The translations under genes were made by a program, and so were the position numbers. A stretch of 64,000 nucleotides of DNA from Patiria pectinifera (Eukaryota > Echinodermata > Asteroidea > Valvatida > Asterinidae). The notes under the pieces were generated by a model. That model was not told where the DNA came from, did no database searches, and saw nothing but the letters and a program-made list of their open reading frames with translations. The stretch spans positions 13,817,430 to 13,881,429 of the forward strand of contig CM057129.1 in the NCBI GenBank assembly GCA_029964075.1, read 5' to 3'. This document shows, piece after piece, positions 1 through 14,000 of this stretch; within the stretch, counting starts at the first letter, position 1; each line of letters opens with the position of its first letter.

Positions 1-1242
1 TCTTTGGGAAGTGGCTGCAGCCACTTCCATTGGCACGTGTGTAATTTCCAACCGTAACTATGTAATTCAGATGCGGCATTTTAAGTTTGAAAGTTGCCGT
101 ATTTCAAAAATTACATTTTGTTATTTACAATCTTTACCTTTTAGATTGAAGTAAAGCTGCTAAAAACACTTCAGCAAACAGGATATTTCACATGTTGTAG
201 CACTGAAAATGGCATTAAAGTGCGGGCATTCGCTCAGAAATATGGCTTATTGTAAAGTTTGACGGTGGAGCGTCGAGTTCAAGGCATGACTGGCAACACT
301 GTGACAAAAGTTTTCAAGTAAAAATTTAACAAAAAATTGGGAAAAAATTAAATAAAAGGGGATTCAAAACAGTACTACTGAACATTTGATCCTTCATTAC
401 AGCTAATGAGTCATGAAGCAGTGCATAGGGCACCGGCAAAGTAGATTCTACGTAAATTTAGTTTTAGTTCTACTCAACACTGCCAAAAAAGGAATAAATC
501 TAGGTGCCAGTTTTCATAGAAATGTGTACCCATTTTACCCATCTTTTGGATCGGCCAATGGAATTTAGCCAATGAATTTGGCCAATTGTTTGATGTGAAA
601 ACCCAAGCTGTGTAAACATCCTACTTCATGTCAATCTGTCAAGGGCTAAAGTGCTTGTGTCCTTTAGCAAGCTACTTTTCTGCAACCAGTTCACCCTGAA
701 GATTTGTTAGTCCCACTGCTCAACCATTGGCTGTTGGCTCTAGACTAATTAGAGACATTGGCCCAATACGTGATAATGCAAAAAATAGTGAACTACGAAG
801 CAACATATTCAATTCAATTCAATTCAATTCAATATTACATTTATTTCCATACTGAACAATAACATAACAGAAAGCAAAATACAATATTGTGGAGGCACAA
901 TCCTAATAAGCCAAGGCTTGTAGCGGAGCGCCTTTAGAAGAGAAAACAAAGACATGAAATAATTAAATAGTTAATGAATTAAGTCCTGGACAAAGATAAA
1001 CAAGAGGACAATATGATCTGACCAGAAACAAATATACTTACATGTCTTTAAATAATTTTGGCAACAACGTATCATTTTCTTTATCATGCAGTTCTAAGGG
1101 AAGAGTTAACCAAATCACCATAACAGGGATAGTGGTTTGCAAGAGTCCAATCATTAGGTGAGTACCAATCTTGAAATAGTTGAAATCAAACTGGTTTTTG
1201 CAAGTTCTTTCATAATTAAGTTGTTATCAAAACTTTTAATTT
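1..1242. other. Intronic or upstream DNA of CTC1, no exon recognised
   Basis: No convincing exon was found. The first 80 bases resemble 10625-10702 (shared pieces 'gggaagtggct' and 'gtgtaatt'), so they belong to a dispersed repeat. A short pentanucleotide microsatellite lies at 807-833. Because the first CTC1 exon seen (2014) starts in the middle of a codon, the missing N-terminal exons must lie upstream; I could not see any of them in this stretch. Confidence 0.5.
807..833. repeat. (ATTCA)n microsatellite
   Basis: About five and a half perfect copies of a five-base unit, directly visible. Confidence 0.9.
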
Positions 1243-1535
1243 GGGGGGTCATGGCTAGTGGTTAGCATTCGTGACTCATGGTCGAAGGGTCAGGGTTTTT
1301 TTAAATCCAGCTGCTGGCCATGTGTTGTGTCCTTGGGCAAGCCACTTCATCCCCACTTGCCTCTCTCCACCCAGGAGTATAAGTGGGTACCGGCAGTAGC
1401 TGGGGAGTAACCTGTGATGGACTGGCATGCCATTTCAGGGGGAATAGAAAATATTCTCAGTCGTTTCATGCCAAGAAAACCAGGGATAAACACTGGCCTG
1501 ATGAGCCATATGGGCTCCGGACAGACTTTACTTAA
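1243..1535 (+). repeat. tRNA-derived SINE, family A, copy 1
   Basis: The start has an RNA polymerase III A-box-like stretch ('tggctagtggttagcatt') and a degraded B-box region near 1289-1305. The body shares long near-identical blocks with 14330-14554, including 'ccacttgcctctctccac' and 'gctggggagtaa'. This copy continues past the point where the second copy stops, ending near 'gacagactttactta'. The family name is unknown to me; the tRNA origin is inferred from the internal promoter-like boxes. Confidence 0.75.
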
Positions 1536-1688
1536 GTAACTTTACAAAAGTTTCAAGAATGAGCTTTTTATTGTAAATGAAAGAATAAAATGGTGACATT
1601 GAATGTGTTGGCTTTGACTTAGGTTTGGGGTAAAGTGGGATGACAAACGATGGTGTTTATTTGGGGGCATGTTTGTGCTGGTCTCAGA

Positions 1689-1915
1689 GGGTCAGCCTAG
1701 TGTTCTCTTTGCACCTGTTTCTGGGACTGACTGACTGACTCGCTGACTGCCACTTGTGAGCCGGGCAGTGCTATTGTATAGGAATACCCCATAATGCCAA
1801 CAAAAGCACTAAATCCTGCCCATTGTGTACAATAGATGCATGAAAAGACTTCCAGTGAATAGCCATTCTGAATCCATTGCATAGAAATTTGTGAGTCCTA
1901 GAACCAGCCTTAGGC
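1689..1915. repeat. Dispersed MITE-like repeat, family C, copy 1
   Basis: This shares ordered blocks ('gccgggcagt', 'tataggaataccc', 'gaaaagacttcc', 'ctgaatc.attg.atagaa') with 53199-53415 and, in reverse orientation, with 55515-55775. The ends carry related 'ctggtcc/ggaccag'-like sequence in opposite orientation, which suggests a short nonautonomous DNA element. Partial copies are near 6440-6480 and 49833-49875. There is no coding capacity. Confidence 0.65.
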
Positions 1916-2013
1916 TTGCTTTGTCTTGTTTAAGGAGTTTTTTGTGAACAACAGATTTGCATAATCCCAATGAGTTTTCCTTTTTTTTTTTTTTTTGAAT
2001 TATCCCGAGACAG

Positions 2014-2092
2014 CATTCACAAGAAACCGCTGTTCTTCTTCAAGCTGGCTTCTGATGTTTCTGGATCAAGTAGTGTGTCGTTACTAGCCAAG
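2014..2092 (+). CDS. CTC1 exon a (first seen)
   Basis: The acceptor is a long T-run followed by 'cccgagacag'; the donor is AAG|gtatat. The exon starts with one base of a split codon. The peptide begins IHKKPLFFFKL and aligns with the 'KQKAYFILSL' strand of human CTC1, an OB-fold beta segment. Confidence 0.7.
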
Positions 2093-5000
2093 GTATATAC
2101 CTTTTTTATCATAAGTGATTGGATAATTCATAAAGAAGAACTAGTAATCATTTGACCGATTGGAAAACTGTCAAATTAAGTATGTATTAGTCTTGCGGTC
2201 AAGGCACTTGTGGCAGATCACAAATCCCCAGAAATCCACCACATTGATTTTTTACTACACAAATCAACCACTCTTCGCCTAATGATAATGATAATAAGTA
2301 TTACCCTGGATTGGACATTTGGGAGACATCCCCATAGACTTGTGTACAAAATTTTTCTAACTTAAATGTGCCCTAACCCAATATTCCCTTGTCCCTTTTC
2401 CATGAATTTTGGTATGTTTACTAATTAGACCACGAGCAACAAATATAATTCAATTGCGACAGTAAAATGTTGCCTCTAAAGGAGGGCTGTGACATTAGGG
2501 AGACATGAAAATGTCTCCCTAAGGACCGATGTCTCCCATCGTGTGAAGAAATTACGATAACGTGTCTCCTTAATGGTACCATTACACATATAAATGTACT
2601 TATATAGCGCTTTTAACTAAGATCAAAGCGCTTTTCATTATTATGATCATTGGGTCAAACATTCCAAATACAATCTCAGCTCCCTGGGGAGTATACAGCT
2701 CGACGCAGCCATTTCAGCGCAAGGCAGCTGCAATCAATCACAATAACCATCTCTGCCCACAGAGGTACCCATTTACTCCTGGTTGGGGAGAAGCAATGAG
2801 TGACAAAGTGCCTTGCCCAAGGGCACACGCACCATAACCCCTGGCAGGACTTGAACCCACAACCCGCAGAATTACCCACAAACCACGAGTTCAGTGCTCC
2901 AGACCATGAGGCCACGGCACTCCACACAATTGTCCTTAACCAAACTTGCACAAATATGTATGGATAATGTTATTGCATCACTCTAAATTTGCTACAAGAA
3001 TAATAAAATTATTCATTTTTTTATTCTCTTCAATAGGGAAGCAACCTCGCTTTCTTGTTCTCCGCTCTGCCGATGCACTCCTCCTGTTCCGTGTCTCATC
3101 TTACCCCTACTACAATCCTAAAGGTACGGAATTAAACCTCTCCACCAGCTCATTACATCGTCTTGTTCACACTTTTTTACTTAAGGTAAATTTAACTCAA
3201 ATCATGAGCATGGTTTGCCTGAAATGAATTTTTCGTAGCTTTTGTTGTTCCATAATAATTTTGAATATTTTTATTGGTGTTGAAGGGCTTGCCTGTTGTT
3301 TTCTGACTGACTGAGTCATTGACCGACTGACCAAGTCACTCAGTTTAAATGTTGTCCGTAAATGAGGCTTTTGGTCCAGCTCTACTTGAAGACCCTAGTT
3401 TTGTTTAAATTATGTTTTTAATAAATATTATACAACTGCGGAAGTGCCAATAAAAGGATGGATACAAATGAAACAATATGGAAAAATTCAATGCATCAAA
3501 CATAGATATGGATAATTAAATACATTATGAAAGATGAAGCTAAAATATATTTCCATGATGCGATTTTGACAACTAATAAAATCAATCATTAAACAATGCT
3601 TGAAAGTACTTGTGATAGTAAAATCTTTCCAAACTAAACTGATCAAAGTAAATACAATCTTAACCAGTTCGCACCGGATGACGTGTGTACACGCAAAGGT
3701 TTTGCGTTATTCGGAGCGTATGACAGATAAACACACAGGGAGCGAGGCCGGAAATATCTGTCTGCAACCCGATCGCAGCAAGCGAGGCCAGAAATATGAG
3801 TGTGCTGCCCGAGGGTGATGTCTTCAACCCGCCTGGCTTGAGGTCGAGTGAAAAGTAATCCCATGCCTCGTCAAAATACCCCGGCGCAAACTGGTTAAGA
3901 GTCCAAAGGAGGCTGCCATATTAATCGTGTTCAAAGTGGGGGATCAGGTTGGTGTAGCAGTACTTTTACTTGCTGTGACGCGGGTTCCATTCCCGCCTGG
4001 GCCAATATGTGGATTGGGTTTTCAGTCATTGCCTGATTCCGTTGGTTTTCCCTAGAATATCATTCTGCCGAATAATCATAAATAAATAAATAAATAAATA
4101 AAAAACATTCTATTTTCTCAAATCTATTTAATCGTAGGACATTAATTCCTTTTGTGTTTCTCCTCCCAACCCTTCCTGCTTGTGAGTCCCTGCATGTTTG
4201 TTTCTTGTACCTCTGTCATGTTGCCTCTGAAGAAGGACTTGTTAAGTTTGCAACGACAGGTCGCATTAATTGTTCAGATTAGTATTAGGAAATTTATTTC
4301 GCACTGTTTTAGCTATTTCTATATTTTTTTTATATTTGGATATTCAGGGCACAAGGAAACCATATCATGTCTTCTTGTGCAGAAAGGAAACTGCAGTATT
4401 TGACGTGCAAAGGAATTGTGGTGACTGTCAGCACAAGAACAGCATTACGGTAAGTTAGAGATACTCCGTATCAAGCACTACCATTTTTTTCATAATCAAA
4501 ATGTCAAAATGGTTGACACAGGAGAGAATGTGTAATTATTACTGTATTTCAAACCGTGTCGAGAAAGGTCCTATATAGGCCCTTTCTTACTATTCAATTT
4601 TTCCATGTTTGACCTGGGTCCAACATGAAGATTTTGGGACCCAATAGCACAAAGCAAGAATCCAACACGGCTTCTCCGCAAGTCTGGCGCTCTACATGGG
4701 TAAAATCCGAGCCTGGTTGGAACCAGGGTTAAGAGACTCTAACCGAATAAATCCAAAAATCTACAACCGAGCCGTCTCAACACCAGTACACAAATATTGA
4801 GTGGCTCAGACTTTTCTTCGCCTTGTGAAATGAAAAAGTCCAGATTTTACCGAGCGATAATATTCCTCCCATTTCACAATTTTATTTATTCAATATTATA
4901 ACTGACATAGATCCTTGTCGTTTGATTTATTTTAAAATAAATTTAAAATGATTTCAAATCACACAAAGGTTTGGAACAAATTGGGTCACAACCTTCTCCC

Positions 5001-8000
5001 CAGATTTTGGTCAGTGGCACTCTGCTTTTTAAAATTAGTGAGCGTCGACTGTTTAAAAGCCGTGGAAACAAGAATGATCCTAAATGTTGAATAGTAAATC
5101 CCATTCGCCATGGGCGAATGGGACCTTTTGAGCCCCGGCGTGAATGGGAGGAATAATGAATGTCATGTGATGTGGGTTCCACCAATCAAATGACAAAGAT
5201 CTCTATGTCAGTTATGTAATATGGTATGCCTTGCCTATCTGTGTTCCATGGGACCTGGTTTTATTTACAGTAGACCCGTGCTAATTTTAACATGGACAGG
5301 CGAGGCGACAGTGTGAAAATGCATTTCATTTCACTACTTTACATTTATATTTTATGTACAGGTCCCTTCCTGGAATAACAGCTTTACCGATAAGGCTAAA
5401 AATATTTGGATGCATTTCAAATACAGTTCCTTTCCGAGCCCATGTGCATTATGCAATTTCTGAATGCTTTTCCTAATTTGTTTTTTGTTTTTTCAATTGT
5501 AGGGAACTGTTACGAAGTGTATTGATGCAACCTCAGGAATCTATGAATTGGATGGGAAAATGCGGTGAGTTTCACAGGCTGGGTACTTGGTAATGCCATT
5601 TTTTTGTTTATTTATTTATTTATTTATTACATTTCTTTACCCAGGATATACCCAAACAGTTTAAAACTGGTTTTCATCGGGGCCCTGCATACATTACAAA
5701 TAAAGTTAAGCAAAGTAAAATTTACAAGGAAAAGTGCACATGTGAAACAGACTGTGAACACTAATACTTACAAACACAAGTAATAGTAACATCTTAACTT
5801 GCACAAATTCATGGCACAAAATACAAAACAAAGATTAGTACGTAAACACATCAATATCCAAAGAGAAAGACATACAAAGATTACAAGGGACAGAAATTAA
5901 GTCAATTGACACATATGTCATTAATTATTTCGGAGACATCAGTGTCATATTGAACATTTCGCATTGAACTACGTCGTCTCTAACATCAATCATGTCCCTA
6001 AGTACAGAAACAGTTGATTTCACACTTAGCGGTGCACAATAACTATGTATTTCAGTAATCCTTCAGTTGCATAAAATAGTTACATAAATAATATTACCGA
6101 TAATTGGGTATGAGGGAGACATTCCCATCCACTTGTGCACACATTTGTTTCCAACTTTGATGACCCCTAACCCCAATTTTACCTTATCCTGCCCCCACAA
6201 ATTTCGGTAGTTAAACTAATTGGACCACGAGCCATCGATCTAGCCTATTTGCGACAATACAATTTTGCCTCTTGAGTAGGGGATATGGAATTAGGGAGAC
6301 ATTGAAATGTCTCCCTAATTCCTCATGTCTCCCAAAGGTATAACTTATGACGCTTAAGTGTCTCCCAAAGGTTATTATAAAGCTATATACAAAAGTTAAT
6401 TTTAAACCTTCCAGTTTTAAACAAACTTTTTGACCACTCGGAATAGAATTTTGTGCACTCTGGGACCAGCTTTACTAGGGTTTCCTTGCCCTTTTTTTGG
6501 TCATGTACCTAATGTTATCCTGTGTAGGTTGTACCTGTGTTATCAGATGGATGACACCGCATCCTATCAAGTACTGAGGGTGGGGTGTGTTGTCACAATC
6601 CACAACGCTCACCATCAACTACAAATGGGAAAGGTAATTTTATGCAAGCAAAATTGAAATACATTGTATGTTCAATACTGTGTGAGCAATCTGTAGTATT
6701 CAAAATCAACTTTGTAGAAAAGTTAATCTTGTTTTTGCTCAGAAGCCTTACATTATGAGTGCTCAAGTAATATTTGTCAAAGTAGGAACTCCTTTTTTTC
6801 TTTAATAAGGTGCTGTTATAAATATGTATCTATAAAATACATGTTTCCACCAGTATTGGTATTATCTCAAGGCGCTACATCATTATTACACTGCTCATTG
6901 TGCCAATGAAACATTCCAAAGACAATCTCAGCTCCCTGGGGAGTGTACAGCTTGATGCTGCCATTTCAGTGCAAAACAGCTAAAATCAACCACAATAACC
7001 ATCTCTGCCCTTACAGGCACCCATTCACTACTGAGTATATAGAGAAGCAATGAGGAACAAAGTGCCATGCCCAAGGGCACGCGCACCACAACCCCAGACT
7101 GGACTCGAAACAACAACAACCTGCAAATTCAATGCATCATCCTGACCACAAGGCCACGATACTCCACCTTTACTGTTATTACGTACATTTCTTTTCCTTG
7201 TTCTTCATCTAGCCCACAATGCCCTGCGTGGTCTGCTGTATGCAAAGTACACTCACTGTAGAGACATTCTCGCCTCTAGATACTGGCCCAAAGAAGGTAC
7301 TTAAAGCATGAGATTATTCCATACGCTTTATTTAAAGGTGATGGACACATTTTGCAATCATTCAAAAACGAAACTGCCTAAATAGCATGAAATATCCTAC
7401 TATATTGTAAGTACAGTGGAACGCCGCTATACCGAACACCGCTATACTGAACATTCGGCTATACCGAACATCATCCTTGGCTCCTGGTTTTAATGTACAA
7501 AACGTACCGAACATTGTTTGTTGAACAAAGTTAACAGATGTAAAAAAAAAATCTACCGGTTGAACATGTATTAAAGGCTATTTGGGCCACTTTTAATTCC
7601 TGAACATCAAATGACCCATAGTTACATCGTGTTTGAATGTTGAAGAGGGATAGATGGCTATTATTTCCCCGAGGAATAAAAGGGAAAACCACCCATTGCT
7701 AAAGTTTCCTGACGACCCCCCGTGTGGCTGCGGGATGTGAGAAATGCTAGTTCACTGTTCGTCAAAAGGGGGTACCGACAGTTCAAAATCACTGTACCAC
7801 TTTCTGTGGATCCCGCGATGTTTGTTATCGCGGCATTCCACTGTAAATAATAGCATCAAGCATCCTGTGAAATTGTTGCGCCAAGTATGATGTCATTATC
7901 AAGAGAAGGGGAATTGCCATCATTTCCTTGCAATGGTTCGGTATGAACCAATGCAAGAAATTTTTTGTTTTCAAATGCTGCTCCGAATTGACCAAATTTA

Positions 8001-11000
8001 GTTTAGTTTGCAATCAGTTACATATCCGTGAATGAGAATTACTTTTCCTGAGTGACGAACTGGGGATCATACCACAAGAGCGTGCAAGTCAAAACGTATC
8101 TATGAACATTTTGGAAGGGAGAGTTTTCAAAGAGTTCATCTGAATTTCAATATTTTATTGCCGGGATAATATATTATAGGCTGTATCTCAAATTACAGCC
8201 GTGCAACTTTATAACTAGTACTGGAGGGTCACATATCGTCGTGCGACAAGGAAAAGGTCGTAAGCAGCCCAAGCATGCAAAAAACACTTTTGGAGATAAT
8301 CGAGTTGAAAGGTTTTGTGCTGCGCCATCTCTAGATTAAAAATCAAATATGGTTAAAATTGTGACTGATGAAATTCAATCATGATTAAAATAATATTGTG
8401 CATTTTTATGTCAAAATATTACTTAATTGTGAAGTTATTTCAATTTTTATGCTAACGACCTTTTACCAGGAGCTTCCCAAGCCTTAAACGTACGCTTAAG
8501 CAGCATGTTAAATCCTTACGACCTTTTGCTGGGAACAAAATTGGCTTTGCGTATCCACTTGAGTGGGATGTTAGCGCGCTTGGAACATGCTTACAGCCTT
8601 TTGCTGGGCGCAAATAATGAAAAATCTCCTTCCGTCTTTTGTTTACTGTTAATTACGTCAGAATAACGTAGCCCCTTGAGACAATATGTATATCAAATAA
8701 AAGATATTTCCAAGCTCTATTGATTACCAAAAAAATCTGAATTTGACCTTTAGACCCTTTTTTCACCCTTATGTACGACCTTCTTCCAAGCACCCGACGA
8801 TATATTCAGTATTTTTTTTGTCCACTGATTGTGAACAAATCCAAGACCTTTCCGTAATTGTTCAGTTTGCTTTTGTGTCTTTCTTATTTCAGAGTCTAAC
8901 TCCATCCTTGTCTGGGATGGTCAGACTTCTCTTGAAGTACAACTTGACTATCAGCCAGTTGGACTGGCTGTCGTCTGTCTTCACCCAGCTGGAGAGGAAA
9001 TTCACGCCAACCTTCATTAGGTACAGCTGAAATATACTCATGAATCTTGTAAATTGTCAATTCCCTCGAAATAATCAAATTTATAGAGCAATTTTTGTTC
9101 AGAAATGTTGAAAATTACTCTGAAACGAATATGTGGAAAGTTTGTGGAAATTTGGTCTGTTACAAAAACAAATTGAAATTATGAAGAATTTGAAAAAGGG
9201 CAGTTACAATGATCTGTTACCCTGTGGAGACATGGGTATAATAGGGAACAAAAGATTGAATACGTCTCCACAGAGCAATTTCTATAGATGAACACGTCTC
9301 CACAAGGTTATCACGAAATAGATATATGGATTTTACTCAAAAACTAGGAATTTCCAAGGTGTGTTGATCGGTCGCAAATTGAAGTATTTTATGTAAGGGA
9401 TACAAAGTCCGAATTTCAGCCCAGGAAATTAATTCTGGTTAAAATAGGAGCATTTTGAAACTACACTTTCCAACTCGAAAACTTAAGTACACGAGACCAA
9501 AGAATGACTCCACAAACATACAAATTCCAGTGTGTGTGGCATATTCGGATAAGGTTTTGTTTGGTTAACAAAATTAGACAAAGTGGAAAATATCTATTGA
9601 TTTGGACACAAATTAAATTCATCTTATAAGTTGCTTACACCGAGGAAGAATTGAATTCCTGCATTTTAGTGTGTCAGGCAATGACAGCCGATTGTGTCTA
9701 TCACAGGCTACTTTTAGCAGCACTTTGCCAGATTGTTTCAAGGTTTTTGTCTGATCAAAAAATTGGATCCGTTTATCAAAACCATCTTAGCAACCTTCAT
9801 TGTTTATTTAACGTGACTATAAAAATCTTGGGTGAATTACATTCAATGTATCCATACACTGTTAACATCTTGTTTTTTTTTTAACTTACAGCATCAAATT
9901 TCATGTCTGAAATGCTATGAGTCTTAACCTGGCAAATGAAAATTCTGGAGACTTTTGTGAGCTGAGTGGTAAGAGGTGCTTTGCACAATTTTTAAGATAC
10001 GGGATGTTGTCTCAATCACGGTTTTCACAAACTTTATCACTTCAGGCAGAAGTCCCTCCACGCCATCCTGTTAAGGCTCTTCACCACGCCCTCTGCAATC
10101 TCCAAGAAGCCCCTGCTCTCTGGAAGAAAAAGGAACATCTATGAGGAGTTCCTGAGGCCATCTCACTCCTGCCTGGCATCGAAGGGGTCCGGTGATGAAC
10201 CGGTAAAATTTGACAATATTGTGGATGGGTCCACGTCTGAATTCTGGCGTTTCACAATGCAGTGCACCACCAAGAGTTTGCCTCGGAGAGTTCATCTTTA
10301 AGTTTACGGTCGACAAAACAAGGCCCATTTGAACGAGTATCAGTAGACAACTTGAGCTAATTTGTTAAGGATTGGGGCAAAGCGTTCTGCCGCCTTTCAA
10401 AAAATACCATATTGACAACAAGAAAAGGTAAAACTGATACACGAATCATACGCTTTAATACGAAATACTGACCTGACAAACTAACAGTTTCAAATAGTGA
10501 ATTTCTCGGCCATGTCCCACAAAGCACTTGGAAAAATGAACTCTCCGTGGCAAACTCTTGGTGGCGCACTGCATTGTGAAATGCCTGAATTAATTGGCTA
10601 CATGTATGGCTAACAGTTACACATCCTATGGGAAGTGGCTTTACTTGCTTTCATAGGTGCATGTGTAATTGCAAGCTGTAGCCAAGTAATTTGGATGCTG
10701 CTATAGGTTTGGGTGACCCAGCACCAGAATCCAACAAAATAAGCCAGTTTTGTATCTCAACGAGCAAGCCCAGGCCAATCAAATTAGGTTTTGCCCTTTA
10801 CCGACGTATAAACACTGTATACTCAGTGTGTTACCTCCTGAGTGAAAGTTGGAAACAATCACTTGGGTGGGACTCGAACCCACGACCCCCTGTGTTTTTA
10901 GTGCAGATGCCTTACCACTAATTTTGTTCGCTGAATTAAGTTTATGTACCAATTTAATGCATAGCAATTTCAAGGATTGTAAATTATAAATATTAAATAA

Positions 11001-14000
11001 AAAAAAAAAAATTATTATATTTGTTGCTGTTGATACTCAAGCCTCCACCGTGGCAGTTTCCAGCGATGGCAGAACTGTTTTCGTCTGTCGAAAAGTGTCG
11101 GGAGCAGCCAAGCAAGCCAAGATGCATGGTAGAGACCAGCAGCAGCAGCATCTTGGGTCCTAGTGAGAGGCACAGCAGCGTTGTAGAGTCAACCAATCTC
11201 AATCCACCCATGGTAAATATATTACCAGTGCATGTGAAATAGCATTGGGCAGATGTTTTTTCTGTATCTGTTCTTGACAATATATTTAACCCTTCCAGAT
11301 TAGAACCGAACTACACAAAATCATGAAATTTTATGAAATTTGAAATTTCTCCTGCTTTCCTGACAATCCAGTTGCATATGTGTATACGTTGTACTCAGTC
11401 AGTGTATTCTATGAGGCTTCACCACGTCACCTGCTTTGTGTGGGATAGACCGCTTTGATCAAGCTTGTTTTTCTGTTCGTACTTTGTAATTCACCCAACT
11501 TTGACCTCCCAGTAAATCTGGAATGCAACAGGTTTCTTGAGGGATGGTTTACCACATAAAAAAAAGTGAAAACAGTTGATTTGGTTAATAATCTCCATTG
11601 TTCTTCAATACTTAAAGATGTCAGGAACAGTTATTGGAAAGTGTTTGAGTGATGCCACCGGTTCTTAATGTCCATTTCATTGATGTTGGATAATAATCAT
11701 AACCATTGTGAAAAATTCACTGAGTGTAATACCAATTGATATCCTTCAGATACTTGTTGGCTATCTACACCTCAATCCAGCCACAGGACAGGTACAGCTC
11801 AGAGATCAGACAGGCACAGTGGATTGTGTCATCGCAAGCATCTGCAAGTCACTTCGGCCCACGGATACCCTCACACACCCCACGCCATCCCTGGACGCGA
11901 GACATCCAACTGAATGCCGCCCACCAAAAGACTGTCCATCAGAGGTGGCTCCAGCCACAGAGAGGAAGTGTGCCCTTTCCACTTGTCCTCACATTCACAC
12001 CTGGTGTCTAGGACATCTCATCCGTGTTGAAGGCTTCCTGATTGTCAAGGAAGCCTTGCCGCTGAGTTGCGGAGGACCACCTCTTAAACCTAGTGAAACT
12101 AGTCATACAAATAACAAGAGAGAGTTAGACTCTTTGAGGGGACACCGTGAGTTTGTGTCATTCAGCATGCAGACTGTAGAGTGCTTAAATTGCACAAACG
12201 GTGTCAGAAGTAGCAGCAATCTTGCCAAGGAACTCCAGGACAAAATTCAAAATGAAGATGAAGCAAGGACTCGCACGGCCTTAACAGTTTCAAGCTGTGA
12301 TCATCATTGTAGAATTCAGAGCTCTTCAACAAACAGCTCACCAAGCAATACCTCAACTGCGAAGGCTGATATCAAACCAGCCTTACAAACAGATTGTCTT
12401 TGTTACTATTCCAAAGACAATCTCTTCTTACTTCTCACAAAAAGTCAACTCCTGAACGGCGCGAGAGGTTCCCTCCTTTTCATCATCCAAGTAGCCTTCC
12501 TGCACCGATTCTCCTCGGAGGAAAGTGGAGCACTTGCTAGGGAAGTGGGCCATGAGTATCCATTAATGAGGCCTGTACTTGTGAGGTTTGAAGGAGACTC
12601 AGTGAGGTGGTACCACACACTACACCCTGGCTGTGTTTTCAGGATGAAAGGAGAAGTCAGTGCAGTCAGTAAGGTTAGATTGGATTTGTTGCTCTTCATT
12701 TTCTGTGAAAATTTGCCACAACGGACTGATCTGTTAAAGGTATTACGTGCAGCTAATGAAAAAAGTAACTGACAAAATTATTGTTGAAAAAGTTACTTGG
12801 TTTAAAGATAGTAATGGCAATACACTCCCTGTGAAATTATTATGTCTGGCATGCTGTCATTTTGAAGAAAAAAATCAAAGAAGGCCATTTCCAAAGATGC
12901 GCCAAGTGACGCATTTTGGGAAATTTCAATTAGTAGTTGGTTTGTAATTCAGCGAATCCTTGAATGGCTGCATGCAAACGTTGGCATGTTGGTTTTTTGG
13001 TAAGGCGGAAGAACGCTATGTCTCAATCTATAACTTTAGCTCAAGTTGTCTACTGACACTCGCTCAAATGGGCCATGTTTTGTCAACCGTAAACTTGGAA
13101 AATGTACTCTCCATGGCAAACTCTTGGTGGCGCACTGCATTGTGAATCGCCCGAATTGCCAGGTAATTTGGACATTGCATTATTTTATGTTTTAACAATG
13201 ACAACATTCTTCTGGGTGTTCTGTCACATTTGAAACTGATTAAAGTTCATTTTTGGATTTCATTCTTGTGTTTCCTCACAGCAAGAGTTCCTCAGCGTGA
13301 CATCTTTGTCCTCTGACCAGCTGAAGCCTGAGGACCATGATACCTTCCTGACTGCATCACACGGTGCTACACTGGACCAAATACATGTAAGCTTTACGAC
13401 AGTGTGCTCAGATTTTTCAATATTGAGCTTTCCATGTTGCAAGTTGATGCTCATTTTGCATATTTTTATTTCTGATTTTTGTTAAAATCTATTACCTTCT
13501 GATGAAAAAAAAATTGGCACATTGCACACGCAACACCAATTCTTTGATTTGTGTAGCATTGAATGGCGGTCACATAACCAGCATTTTATTAGAAAAACTA
13601 TGGGGATGTGGACAAACAACACAACGGAATTTAGACTAACACACTTGTTAGTGTGTTTTCTTAATTATTTTTTTTCTCCAAAAATTGCAAACAGACAATC
13701 GATGTCTCTAATTGTATTTACATAAAAAATGAGAATTGTAGCACCCTAAATATGTGGTTTAAAGTCACACTTCAATTTTTTTTTTTCATTTTTTTTTCTT
13801 CGCCAGGAGAGTACGTTACCAGAACACAATCTGCAGCAACTACAAACGGCGCAGTGTCGGTACAGGGACTTGCTACACGTCAGCAACGTACAAGATGTAG
13901 CAGCTGATGGGTAAGTGCACAGCATACAATCAGAACTAAATCTACTAGCGACAGTGGGTATCATTACTACACCTCGTAAATATTCATGATCAAATCGGAG

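Noticed and set aside
3037..3186. Longer reading of exon b to a donor at 3187 in the frame KQPRFLVLRSADALL
   Set aside because: Requires entry phase 1, whereas exon a ends in phase 0. The shorter phase-0 version joins cleanly on both sides.
7213..7296. Alternative frame of exon f reading ALRGLLYAKYTHC
   Set aside because: It looks protein-like but ends in a phase incompatible with exon g. The PTMPCVVCC frame fits both neighbours and human CTC1 better.
10868..10925. Functional tRNA gene
   Set aside because: Only D-arm-like and T-arm-like parts are present; no full cloverleaf or matching acceptor stem was found.
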